A stretch of 64,000 bases of DNA. Source: Callipepla californica brunnescens. Taxonomy: Eukaryota > Chordata > Aves > Galliformes > Odontophoridae. The stretch's first letter is position 1. The number at the start of each line of letters is the position of its first letter. The translations under genes and the position numbers were made by a program. Location: the NCBI GenBank assembly GCA_023055505.1, contig JALIRH010000018.1, forward strand, positions 13,059,646 through 13,123,645, read 5' to 3'. Below, piece after piece: positions 24,890 through 34,965 of this stretch. Under the pieces are notes generated by a model that saw nothing but the letters and a program-made list of their open reading frames with translations, ran no database searches and was not told the origin of the DNA.

Positions 24890-25366
24890 CTGGGGGAGGC
24901 CGCGGATCCGCGCTGAGGTTCTCCCTCAGCATCAAGAAAAGAGCGGCTCGGGTTCATCGGGGACTTCGGGGCCGTCCTTCCCCCCCCTTCGGGGACCGTT
25001 GGGGCGGCCCCGTTCCTCGCACCTCCCGCAAGGACGACCGCAGCGCGCGGCGGGCGGGGAGGAGGCGGAGGAGGGGGCGGCTGCGGCGAGGGGAGGGGAA
25101 ACCTCCGCTCCCGCCGCCCGCGCCGCAGCTCGGCCGTGCCCGCAGCTCCCGGCCCCCGCTCGGCTCCCCCCCCCCGCCCCGGGCCGGGGCAGGCGGCGGA
25201 GCCCCGCCGCGTCCCGCCCGCAACTTTCGCCCCCGCCGATGGCTCGGGGCGGGGGCCCTGAGCGCTGCCCGCCGCCCCGCGCCCGGCTCCGATGGGCCGC
25301 CCCCGCGCCTAAGTTCGCCGCCGCCGCCCCGGGGCGGGCCTGAAGCCGCGGCGGGGCCGCGGGCCC

Positions 25367-25435
25367 ATGGCCGGCCGCGCGCCGCCCCGTCCCGCCCGCC
25401 GCGGAGCCGCCCGAGCGCCGGCGCGGGGGCGCTGA
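25367..25435 (+). other. Possible upstream ORF, 22 codons, in the 5' leader
   Basis: An ATG with G at +4 opens a 22-codon Ala/Arg/Pro-rich frame that ends in TGA 180 nt before the microprotein ATG. If transcription starts upstream of it, the uORF would be scanned first and could damp translation of the main ORF. The peptide composition is simply that of the CpG island, so any role would come from the act of translation. Confidence 0.3.
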
Positions 25436-25533
25436 GGGAGGCGGCCCCCCGCTCGCCCCTGCCCGGGTCGCCGGCGGCGGCGGGGCCGCGGGATCCGTCC
25501 GCGCTCGCTGCCCCCGCGCAGCGCCCGAGCGCT

Positions 25534-25596
25534 CTCTCCTCCTCCTCCTCCCGCTGCCGCTCTTCCTCCTCCTCCTCCTCCTCCTCCTCGTCCTCG
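25534..25596 (+). repeat. (CTC/CCT)n pyrimidine repeat in the 5' leader
   Basis: Two CCT/CTC runs, separated by CCGCTGCCGC, end about 20 nt before the microprotein start. On the plus strand the tract is almost pure pyrimidine. In the frame of the microprotein it would read as polyproline, and no in-frame stop was found for at least 120 nt upstream of the ATG. Confidence 0.9.
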
Positions 25597-25615
25597 GCGG
25601 CGGCCCGCGGGTGAC

Positions 25616-25744
25616 ATGCAGTCCCTCATCTCTCCGGTGACCAAGGCTATCCTGGTGGCTCTGTTCATCTTCGCCATCCTGCTGATCCTCTACGTGATCC
25701 TGTGGTACATCTGCCGCGATGTGGATTGCGACCACGGGATCTGA
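25616..25744 (+). CDS. 42-residue single-pass membrane microprotein, complete ORF in a CpG-island first exon
   Basis: The sequence shows an ATG, 42 codons and a TGA inside an otherwise GC-rich island. The product begins MQSLISPVTK, then has about 23 strongly hydrophobic residues (about 11-33, rich in Ile, Leu, Val and Phe, ending in Trp30-Tyr31-Ile32-Cys33). The tail is short, polar and acidic, with Arg34, Asp35, Asp37, Cys38 and Asp39, ending in Ile42. There is no signal-peptidase-like site, so a single membrane anchor is the likeliest form. The charges (Lys10 before the segment, net negative tail) weakly favour a cytoplasmic N-terminus. Cys33 and Cys38 could be acylated or form a disulfide. 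The start has G at -3 and C at +4. The codons depart from the Arg/Pro/Ala-rich translations of the surrounding island, which argues for a selected protein. It resembles small integral membrane proteins in size and layout, but I do not recognise the family and infer no function beyond membrane insertion. The existence of the ORF is certain; that it is a real protein is likely. Confidence 0.72.
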   Translation: MQSLISPVTKAILVALFIFAILLILYVILWYICRDVDCDHGI

Positions 25745-25870
25745 GCGGCGGCGCGGGGCCAGCGCTTAGGAACGGCCGGGAGGGAGAGGAGAGGGAGAGG
25801 AGGCGACCGCCGAGAGCGGCTGCACCGCCGCACCGCCCCGCGCCCGACCTTCAGAGACCAGGGTGACCCG

Positions 25871-25876
25871 GTGAGT
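25871..25876 (+). other. Consensus 5' splice donor ending the first exon
   Basis: The bases CCCG/GTGAGT match the U1 consensus at +1 to +6. The donor lies 126 nt after the microprotein stop codon, so the ORF is followed by a short exonic 3' segment and then probably an intron. Weaker GTGAGC-type alternatives occur near 25930 and 26045. No downstream acceptor can be assigned with confidence in this window. Confidence 0.6.
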
Positions 25877-26540
25877 GCCCGCGGGTCGGACCCGTCCCGG
25901 CGGCGCGGGGATGGAGGGGAAGGGGATGTCGGTGAGCCGCAGGGGGAGAGGGAGGAGAGGACGAGTTCCTCCTCCTGCCCTGCCCGCGGCACGTGCGCCG
26001 GGATGCGCGGGGCCGCGCTGTCCGTGCGGGGCGGTGCGCGGTGGGGTGAGCGCGTACGTGCCGCCGCGATGGGACGGAGCGGAGCGGGCGCTGCCCGGCG
26101 CTTCGCCCACCTGAAGGCTTTCGCGGTACCGCTGTCACCGTCAGGCTGCGTTTGCCGCGCCGTGTTAAGGCGGAGAGAGGCGTCAGCGCAAACCTGCCGG
26201 GGGAAAATTGGTCCCGAGCGCGCGGTGTACGGCGCTCCCGCCCTTGGAGAGCGGCTGGAAGAAGGAGCGCGGAGAACTCCGGCCGCACGCGCATCCCCGC
26301 GGGGATGCGATCCGCTTATCGCAGCCGTGTGTGCGCGGCGGGAACGGCAGGATATCGCGGTTGGTTTTAAAGGGGAGACGTGAGGGAGCGTGAGGTGCGA
26401 CAGCGCGGTTTGAGGTGGTTTGACATTGAGCGGCTGTGGCTGAGCGCTCCCGCTCTGCGACGGGGGATGTGCTGCGCTGGGAGCTGCTGGGAAGCGGGCT
26501 GCCCGCCCGCTGGGCTTCTGCTCAGCCCCTGTCTGTGACC

Positions 26541-29500
26541 CGGCCTGATGGGTCGTGACATTGCTGCCGACGCGCCCCAGCTGTGTGACTGTGACAGCGG
26601 TGGCAGCGTCATTCCCTCACGCTGCACCTCCAGCAGCAGTGCAGCTGCGTGCTGCTCCCTCTGTGCCCCAAAATGCCGGGTCCGGCAGCACCGAGCGGCG
26701 GGCGATAGAGGGACAGGAGCAGGCGGCAGAATGGGCATCGCTCCCTTTTCTGTACGCAATGGTCTCTGTGGAAATAAAGCAGCCCCACCGTCCTCTTTTT
26801 TGCTATTTTTGCAGCCTCGCCAGTCAGTAAACTTGTTTGCACCAGAGTTGCAGAAACCTCTTCACACCCCGACACACCAGGTGGTGTCACATGCTGCCTA
26901 GGGGGCCGCAGCATCATGGTGACGGGGGCTTTGCCCATCGCCGGCAGTTACTGGAAAGGAGCTTTGCAGATGCTGCCTACAGAGCTGGGTGGGACGTGGC
27001 CAATTAAAATGGTTTTCAAGAAACTTTAAACATCGATGGATGTGTGTGTGTGTATGATCAAGTGTCATCGGTGCCGACACAGCCAAACCTATTTTATAGT
27101 CCCTGTCCTAACTAACAGCAAACAGCTCAATGTCTGTGGAGATGTGAAACGGTATCTCAGTTATTGTTCAAGCCTTGGTGCTTCCAGCTGGCTCGTTATT
27201 ATTTTAAGCATAGTCTCTAGGAGACATGATACAGAAAATATATATTTTTTAACAGCTTTTATCCTAAATAAGGTAAATATATATGTGCTTCTATATAAAT
27301 ATGTATATATTGTTTCATGTAAACACTAATGGATATTTTCCGGCTCAGCACAACAGAGAAATGAGCAAAGCAATAGTGAGCGGTATTACATTTGTTTTCC
27401 AGTCGAAGACACAGATTCACCAGCTGTGGGTGGATGCTGTGTGTGTGTGTGCTGTTGTGTATTAATGGATGGAAATCCTGTAATTGCAAACCCCCCCTTC
27501 CCACTGCAAGGGGGTGAGATCCTGGCCTCGCTGGGCTCAGCATACAAGTTTGAAGTGGGTTTCAGTGGAGCCAGAAAAACGCTGACCGCTTTGCACGTGA
27601 GGGTGAAGCAGCAGGGAGCAGCTGAAGTTGAGAGGACTGTTAAAATGGTAATCAAGGGCAAATCGGTTACAATGGAGCGCCGAAAAATGCTATTTTTGTA
27701 CTTATTTTCTCACTCAGAAGTTTAGACGCAGTTGTATTTCCATTCAGGTTTATTATGTGCCTCTGCCCCAACTCGATGATTTTCCCCCGGTTGCTCTCTC
27801 CTAGCACGTCCCAGTGTTTCAGATGTGATATCTAAAACAGTGACTGGCATACAGAGCACGCCAGCAGCAGCATCACCCGTGGGTGTTATCCATCACAACG
27901 TGGACTGCAGCGTTGTGAGTGGTTTCCTTTGTTCAAGGCGAGGGCATCTTGTTATCGTGGTCCTACCTGGACCATGTTGCAAAGATCAGCGAGGCCGTAA
28001 GCTGAGCAAGTGTTATCGTTCCCAAAGCGGTGTAATAGGCTGTGCAGGCACTGCATGAAGGATATGTGAAAGCTTTGCCCTCTTTGCATGAAAAATGCTG
28101 CGAACAAGTTGCCACTGCTTCATCCTCAGAAGTGCAGTGAATGTTACAGGTAAATCCTTACTGCAAGGCAGCGTGCTGCAGTGTGATCCCAGCAGCCAGA
28201 ATACACCTGACTGGAGCGTGCCACTTGCTTCTGGGTAAGTCACACTTGATTCAGTCCCTGTTCAGGCAAGTTCTCTGAAGGTTCATTGAATATTTTCTGT
28301 GTGTGGCATGTAAGCATAACTGGACCACAGGCATCTCAGATTCGCTGATTTTCTTGTTCCCTTCCATATAAAAATGGATGAAAAAGGTCAGAGTCATAGC
28401 GTGCCCTCTTTGCATGTTACACCACTTTCCTAAAACTGGCTTGAAACGTGCACAGTAGGTCACCCACCCCATGTAAGAGGCTCTCTTCAAATCCCAGGCA
28501 GGGCAGCAGTGTGGTGGGCATCCCCATGTCCTGTGGGCCTGTCTCTTCTCCAGGTGAGCAGAGCTGCCCCCAAGAATGTCATCCCACCTGCACGGTGCCT
28601 GGCCTGCTCTCTGCAGGTCTCTGGAAGGAGGGTTTCAAATTGTTCCAAAAGGCTTCTGGAGCTCTGTGCAAGACTGAGGCAGGATGGTTTCGTGGTGATT
28701 CCTCGTGGCTGTCAGATCTGGGAGCCCTCTGTTGCCCGCAGCACAACAAGCGCTTGCTATAGCTGCTGTGTTGACATGCAAGGTGGGGCGGTGAGAGCTA
28801 CCTCTGTCACGTTTATGACATAACGGAACTAGTGTGGCCCTTAAAAAGGCAAATGTGGGGGCTGAGGTAGGTCATACTGTGCCTCTGTAGGAGCATGAGA
28901 AGGCTGTGTTGCTTCCTCCTTTGTTGTAATGATGGCCTGGCGTTGGCAGCCTTACACCGTTAGCTACAGGATGTTCTAAAGCACCAAACCATTCATCCTT
29001 CACCTAAGATCCACATCCATGCGCTGACGTGACCCATTGGTGACGTGCCACCAGGCTCTGGCCTGACTAGGTATTACATGGCACAGAGAAGTCACCCTGC
29101 TGTTTCTCAACAGGTGGCTTTCCCTTCCTGTTTTCCTTTGCCGCATGAGGGTTTTCTGCTTCTTCTTCTCAGCTGTAATCCTGACTGCGACTATTTAGCA
29201 CATAACGCGGTTTGTAGACAAACTGCACGAATTGATTTTCCTGAAGTGGGCTGACAAAGTGATGGGTGTGTTGGAAAGCAGCACACACTTGGTTATTTGT
29301 TGTTCTGCATTACGCTGGCTTTTCAAGTAAATTGCCTTTAGAATAACGTTTCTTATTTTAATGTACTGCTTTTAATGTGCGTGCCTGATACGGTGTATAT
29401 GGTTGAGCTGCACAGCGGTGCCTGCTCTTGTTAAAGGCTTTCAAAATTTTATCCAAATGAGGAAATTTGAGTTTCAACTTGGAGAGGCACACAGCATTGG

Positions 29501-31647
29501 CTGCTGCTGAGAACTGTGTTCTCATTTTGGATGTTTTGGTGCACTACTCTTGAATATTAAAGATTCTTACCGACGATTTCCTGATTCACATTTAGATTAA
29601 ATCATCTCTGAAGGATACCAATAAGGTGACATTCAGAGTTCCTTTGTAGGAACATACGGTGAATGTGGATTATGGGAGAGAAAAGATGTGAAAAAAAAAT
29701 GATTGTGCCTGATGAAGAAAGAGAAGGGAATGGAAAAATAAAGATGGATGAATATTATATCAAGTTGGAAGAAGAAAGACTGCAGAGCATTCAAATTTTA
29801 TAATGTGAATATGGCATGGAGTAGAATGCTAAGCTCGCAGGGCAGAAATTGCCACTTTTCCTTATAGAAAGTGTATGCATGCACATGAATACGTGTATAT
29901 GAGTATAGTATATATACATACATATGCAGGGAATAAATGATTGAATTAGAAATCTGCATCTCTAGAACAAGCTGAGAATCCTGGTTTATTTTATTCCTTC
30001 AGCCTTGAAGTGTGGCTCCGTTATTGCCCAAGCCGCATTAACTTTCAAACCAGATAGTGTTGAAGATGCCTTCCTGAGGACTTTGCTATCAGCATGATTG
30101 ATACTGCACACCAATATTATAAATGAACCACTTTTATATAGAAAACGCAAGCACTCTATTCACATTGGGAAAGAAAAAAATGAATCCAGGCTTTATGTGC
30201 TGGAAGAAATACATTAATAACAAATAGATTTTATGTCTTTTTTTTTTTTAAACTGAACCCCAAGAGACAAAGCATTTATATACTAGGGAAAAAAGTCTAT
30301 TAGGTAATTAACTTATTATGACCAATGTATATATATGAGAAAAGAATATTTCAGACAGAAAATCGCAGAATTGTGATTTTGTTTTGGCTGAGAACAGTAA
30401 AAGCCAACACTTTCCTCCAAAAGTTTTTCTTGTATATGTTCTGTACTTATGTCTTCAAGAACAAAGCAAGATATATAACCCCTGAAGTTATGGGTGCTGG
30501 AAGTTAACACGTGGTGAAACCTGCTGCATGATGATGAAGCTTTCTGAGTATGCTACTATATAAACGTTGCCTGAGAGAATGTTTGCGTTTGAGTGGAACA
30601 AGGAAATACATGTGCTAAGGGCAGAGCAGCAAAGCCTCTCATACGAATACCCTCTTCTGTGGTAATTGCATATTGAGGCAAGCCTGGGCAGATGAAAGTT
30701 TTATTTGATGTTATGTACCCATTTCAGTGCTTGGTTGCATGTGCTGTGAGCCCTGTTGAGTGAATACCCAACAAACTGGTTGCTGTACCTACAGCAGTAA
30801 CTAAGCAAGGAGTGGAGTCCTTGTGCAAAATATACATGACACAGTTAGCTAACTGGTAAGATGTGTTCCTTACAGTGACTGTACTTCTGAAGATAACATA
30901 CCAGCTTCACGATCCTTTTGAGATACATATGTCTAACAGGAATTAAAACTAAGTTTACAGTCCATCTGCATTCTACAGCTTGCTTTTATTTTGTACTGTA
31001 CGACCATTCCAGAAAACTTGATAAGGACTATTACTAAAAGGGAGTTTAATGAGGTCTTGGTATCAGGGAAGATAAAAGGGAGACACTGTAAGCACGCAAA
31101 AAGACACTTATATGATTCTAGTAACTGACATGACCTAATTGAGCTGTGATAGGAGTTAGGGCCTCAGGAATATGCATTTGTTCACTGACATGATGAAGCA
31201 GCATCAACCCCTGCCCTCAGGCCACCATATCCTGAGCTTTCGCTGTAGTCTGAAGATTATGGTAAGAAGGAGTGTAGGATTTGCAGGAGTCTGAGCATTT
31301 CCAGTATTTCAGTGAGTCGAAGCTGAACCTGTGTAGAGCATTACGAGGCCATCTCAGAGCATTCCCTTAAATTCTCATGAGACCTCCTAACCTCTTCTAG
31401 GGAACTAACATGACTTCTGGAAGCAAGCAGCAGTAATGAGAGTAACAACTAAGGATACCAAGATCTGTTTTATTCCAAGGCTCTTTGTGCAACATCCAGA
31501 GTATTCCAGATCTGTTATCCACATTTTATGTATGGAGAAAGAAAGCTGTGGGAGGATCCATTGTTTTTTTTAAACTACTTAGTAACTCAGTGACAATATA
31601 TAGGATAGTCTTCAACATTTTGTTTTTCCCTTCTATGCAGCACTCAT
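26541..31647. other. Putative intron or 3' flank of the microprotein unit
   Basis: Begins GC-rich and grades into AT-rich DNA with TG and TA short repeats (27040, 27240-27310, 27430, 29900-29930). An AATAAA followed by a T-rich stretch near 26773 could serve as a polyadenylation signal if the first intron is retained. Splice-like signals at 28130-28234 and 28541-28560 are listed as findings. No transposon was recognised. Confidence 0.5.
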
Positions 31648-31983
31648 TAGAGGGCATCTGCATTACTGCATTTCTGTTTTGGGGCCCCCAGCACAGGACA
31701 GCCAAGGACAGACTGGGAGGATCTCAGTCGATGGCCCCAGGGTATTGGGTCTGAAGAACCCACCCTGAGGAGCAGTGGGGGGAACTGGGCTGGGTCAGCC
31801 TGGAGAAGGGGCAGTTTTGGGGGCACCTGATAATACCATAGCCTGTCAGTGTCACCAAGGAGATGGGGTGGGATCCTTCACAGTGGTGCATGATGAGAGG
31901 GGAAGGAATAGTGGTCATAAATGGAAGCAAGAGTGGTTCGCTCTGGTTATAAGGAAGACCACTTTCCCTTTGAGTGCGATCAC
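31648..31983 (+). mobile_element. CR1 LINE, plus orientation, 5' half of a copy split by an LTR
   Basis: Positions 31650-31705 match the ORF2 C-terminal region (TTTCTGTTTTGGGGCCCCCA). CTGGGTCAGCCTGGAGAAGG follows, then a GGTCATAAATGGAAGCAAGA block typical of the segment encoding the last ORF2 residues. The match stops at 31983, where an LTR begins, and resumes after it at about 32392. Confidence 0.85.
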
Positions 31984-32391
31984 TGTTGTGGTTTAATGCA
32001 GCAGGTGGCTGGGCACCATACTGTTGTTTGCCCACTTCCTCCCTTCCCAGTGGGATGGGGGACAGAATCAAGAAAAAAAAGAAAAGTAGAATTCGTGGAT
32101 TGAGATAAAACTATTTACTAAGACTGAAAAGGAAAAGGATAATAGTTATGATCATATACGTACATATATATGTTTATGAATGTTTATAACAAGTGATGCA
32201 AATGCAATTGCTCAGCACCCCACAACTGACGCCCAGCTGGCCCATCAAGCAGTGGAAGAGAGAAAGAGATGAACTTCCACTCCCTTCAAAAATCCTTTCA
32301 CTTGATGTTATACAGTATGGAACACCCTTTTTGTCAGTTTAAGTCAACTGTCCTAATTTTGGTTCTGTCCCAGCTGAAACTAAGCTAGTCA
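31984..32391 (-). mobile_element. Solo LTR of an avian ERVL-type endogenous retrovirus, minus orientation
   Basis: The plus strand starts TGTTGTGGTTTAA, continues GTGGGATGGGGGACAGAATC, GTGGATTGAGATAAAACTAT, a short-repeat AT-rich stretch and AAGTGATGCAAATGCAATTG, and finishes near CAGCTGAAACTAAGCTAGTCA. I recall this as the reverse complement of the widespread bird ERVL LTR. About 408 bp remain, shorter than full length, so there are internal deletions. No gag, pol or env coding sequence adjoins it, so it is a solo LTR left by recombination. Possible degenerate 5-bp target duplications flank it (ATCAC before, GGCAC after). Confidence 0.8.
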
Positions 32392-32565
32392 GGCACATAG
32401 CCCACCAAAGTTGGGTAGTATTCGTTCTTGGATGTTTTCAAAACTCCCTGATCAATACAGCCTGTCCTCAAAGCTGGCTTCGCTTTGAGCAGTAGAGTGG
32501 ACTGGAGACCTGCTGAGGTTCCTTCCAACTTGAATTATCCCATGATTATGTGACCCTATGAACCA
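32392..32565 (+). mobile_element. CR1 LINE, plus orientation, 3' half resuming after the LTR
   Basis: GGCACATAGCCCACCAAAG and GGATGTTTTCAAAACTC correspond to the CR1 GGCACTGGAACAGG and GGAGGTTTTCAAGAC blocks. GCTTTGAGCAG, CTGCTGAGGTTCCTTCCAAC and TGAATTATCCCATGATTATG form the 3' end. Together with 31648-31983 it makes one copy. Confidence 0.85.
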
Positions 32566-34767
32566 CGTACTCTTTAGAGTCTGCTCCTGGAATGAATAGC
32601 GGCCTGCATGTTATAATGTTCTCTCTCCCTTAACTTTTAGCATGTGTCAGCCAGGTGAAACAAGAATATGGAGGCCCAGAACTCTGACTGGGTCAGACTG
32701 GGGAACCACTCACAGTAGCCCGAGCTATCCTTACATTTTACACTATCTGGCAGTTCATAGCTGCTAGCCCAACACACATCACTTCTGAAGTGTGCTGTGG
32801 TCTGGAGCTGACATGGAGCACAGCAGCGCAGCACCAGAGCAGAGTGACCACTGAGTTGATGTGTGCATGGAGGATGAAGCCCTTTCATGTAATAGTAGCC
32901 TGAAGGCTGAAGATTAAAATCACAGTGTACTTACAGTCTGTTCAATTCCTACTCCTCTGTGGGGACTCTAGCATGTTCTAGGAACTGGAAATTAATTCAG
33001 TTACATTGCTCTGACTATAATATAATCATGCTGGGCATACTCTTGTGCAATATAATGTTTTCTGTAATGTTGTCCAATTTGTATCTTTGTGTTCTTCATT
33101 TGCTCGAAGCATGTTATGGTAACTATAAGGTCCATACAGGTAGGTGGAACAGTCGGATTTTCGTGTACTGCCTAGCTTGAATATGAACTGCTTTGGAGAG
33201 AAAAACAATCCCATGGAGACTGCCAGCTTCAACATCAAACCTACCATCTCATGCCCAGGCTGCCTGCAGTTTATATTTAGATACCGAAGGGAATATGAAC
33301 TGGGCAGAAAGCTACTTAATGCAAAAGGTCACTGTACATTTTTTTTCCCCAGGTAGGGAAAGCCTTCTTTGTAGTGCTCTTCATTTTTCTTTACTGCTGC
33401 CTGCTATCCTGCATCCTGGTCTGACCTGATGAGGACAGGGAATTTCCACAAGACTCCAGTGGGCAGCTTCAAAGTCCCAGAATGTCTGAGGTTGGCAGGA
33501 GTCTCTGAGTCCATCTGGTCCAACCCCTGCTCAGGCAGAGCCATCCAGCACAGGGTGCCTGCAGCCATGTCCAGGAGGCTTTTAAAGATTTCTGAACTTA
33601 ATTCTGACATTTCTGTGTGTACCAAAGTTTATTCCAAAATTATAGGACAAAGCTATCCAAAGCTATATATTTTCAGTGCAAATCCAAAACAAATGAGAGC
33701 TGCAGCATACATTTTGTCAACTTTGAGAGATTTCAACTTTGATTTTCTCACATTAGTAGACAGACTCACTGCCACTCTCCCATTAAACTGATGAACAGTG
33801 ATATTTGTATAACTCAATTGATTTTTTTTTTACTTGAAGATACGTCAAGTCAATATGAAAAGCATTTTGAGCCTCAGAAAATGGTTTTTATATATTTGAA
33901 TACAAAAGATACTACATTGGAGATTTCTGAACTGACTTTAATTTTTTTCTCATATGGCTAACAAGACTGGAGAGCTTTTAAATTGAAGGTAGAAGAAAAG
34001 AAAGAAAAAACTAGCTTTTTAGGTGAGTGTATGAAAGCTGCATGTGTTCTACAACTAAATTATGAATGAAGCAGCAAGATCCTGTATTGTATATTAAATT
34101 CACATGAAGATTCTCTTTTTAAAAAGTAGTAAGGTGAATGAGCCGGGTATACATGGTGTATCTAATGTATTTATTCAAGAACTTCTGTGAACATACTGTC
34201 TTTAGGAATAAAATGTTTGTCGTTGTCCCAGAAGAAAGCCCATTTGATGTGAGTTCTGTGTTAGAGCTGATAGGAATTCCAAGCATAACAGTGTGAAAGT
34301 ATTATGAATTGGTATTCCTGTTTTGGTAAACCAAGGCTTTCTCTTACTTCTTGCTTTGCCAGTAAGGTCAGCTGGAAGGTAGAGCGTGACAGAGCAGGTT
34401 GGAAGATGCTGCAAATACTGTTGTGAATCATTCTCTTCTAACCACGTGGGCAAAATCCAATGGGCATGTGGGATGATACATAAATGAAGGCAAAATTTTG
34501 CTTGCTGTGGAGGAGCTGTTGATTTGGTACAAGCATTCAGCTGATTCCTGTGGAGCAGTGCCAACTGATGTTAGCAGAGGATCTGGTTCCGAGATCTCCT
34601 TCGGTTTGCAAACAGTAGCACACAAATAATGCACCTAGGATAACATCCAGCTACCTTTCTGCTTCTTCAGCCCATGCAGTGCATTATTCTTTTTTTAACT
34701 GAATTGATGCAACTTTCAGACCTCAAAACTAACGGAATTTTTTAATAACATGCAATGTGTTTTATAG
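32566..34767. other. Non-coding DNA around the CR1 fragment at 33476
   Basis: Unique AT-rich sequence on both sides of that fragment. An acceptor/donor-like junction occurs at 33352. No credible ORF. Confidence 0.55.
33476..33592 (-). mobile_element. CR1 LINE 3' fragment, minus orientation
   Basis: CCCAGAATGTCTGAGGTTGG, TCCATCTGGTCCAACCCCTG, CTCAGGCAGAGCCATCCAG and CATGTCCAGGAGGCTTTTAA match the reverse complement of a CR1 end. Short and diverged. Confidence 0.8.
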
Positions 34768-34965
34768 AACAGAATAGTTCAGTTGGAAGGGACCTACAAA
34801 GATGAAGTCCATCTACTCGATCACTTCAAAGCTAACTAAAGTTGAAGCAAATTGTTGAGAACATTGTCCAAATGCCTCTTGAGCACTGACGGTCATGGGA
34901 CATTGAATATGTCTCTAGGAATCTTGCTCTGGTATTTGACCACCAGTTGTTCAACATAAAAGGCT
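34768..34965 (-). mobile_element. CR1 LINE 3' fragment, minus orientation, a second subfamily
   Basis: ACAGAATAGTTCAGTTGGAA, GGGACCTACAAAGATGAAG, CATTGTCCAAATGCCTCTTG and GTATTTGACCACCAGTTG match the CR1 subfamily whose end reads AGAATAGTTCAGTTGGAAGG, distinct from the F-like copies at 11354 and 16692. Confidence 0.88.

Larger units (their letters stand above)
24890..26540 (+). promoter_or_regulatory. CpG island promoter spanning the microprotein first exon
   Basis: GC content and CpG density rise abruptly near 24.89 kb and fall again near 26.5 kb, while the flanks are AT-rich. GC-box-like runs (GGGGCGGGG and its complement) recur, for example near 25070, 25165-25195, 25243 and 25332. I see no convincing TATA box, as is usual for CpG-island promoters with dispersed initiation. 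The plus-strand ORF and the donor at 25871 indicate transcription to the right. Divergent transcription to the left is possible but I see no supporting gene there. The exact start site cannot be placed from sequence alone. Confidence 0.85.

Noticed and set aside
24932..25735. 267-codon minus-strand open frame across the CpG island
   Set aside because: Its translation is Arg/Gly/Ala/Pro low complexity, explained by GC-rich DNA with few stops, and it is antisense to the microprotein ORF. No domain is visible.
25871..26383. 170-codon plus-strand frame just after the splice donor
   Set aside because: It begins beyond the consensus donor, its composition is that of the CpG island, and several overlapping frames are equally long.
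26761..26830. T-rich stretch with GCAG at 26814 as the acceptor of a second exon
   Set aside because: The acceptor is plausible, but no donor or open frame follows to define an exon, and the adjacent AATAAA suggests a competing explanation.
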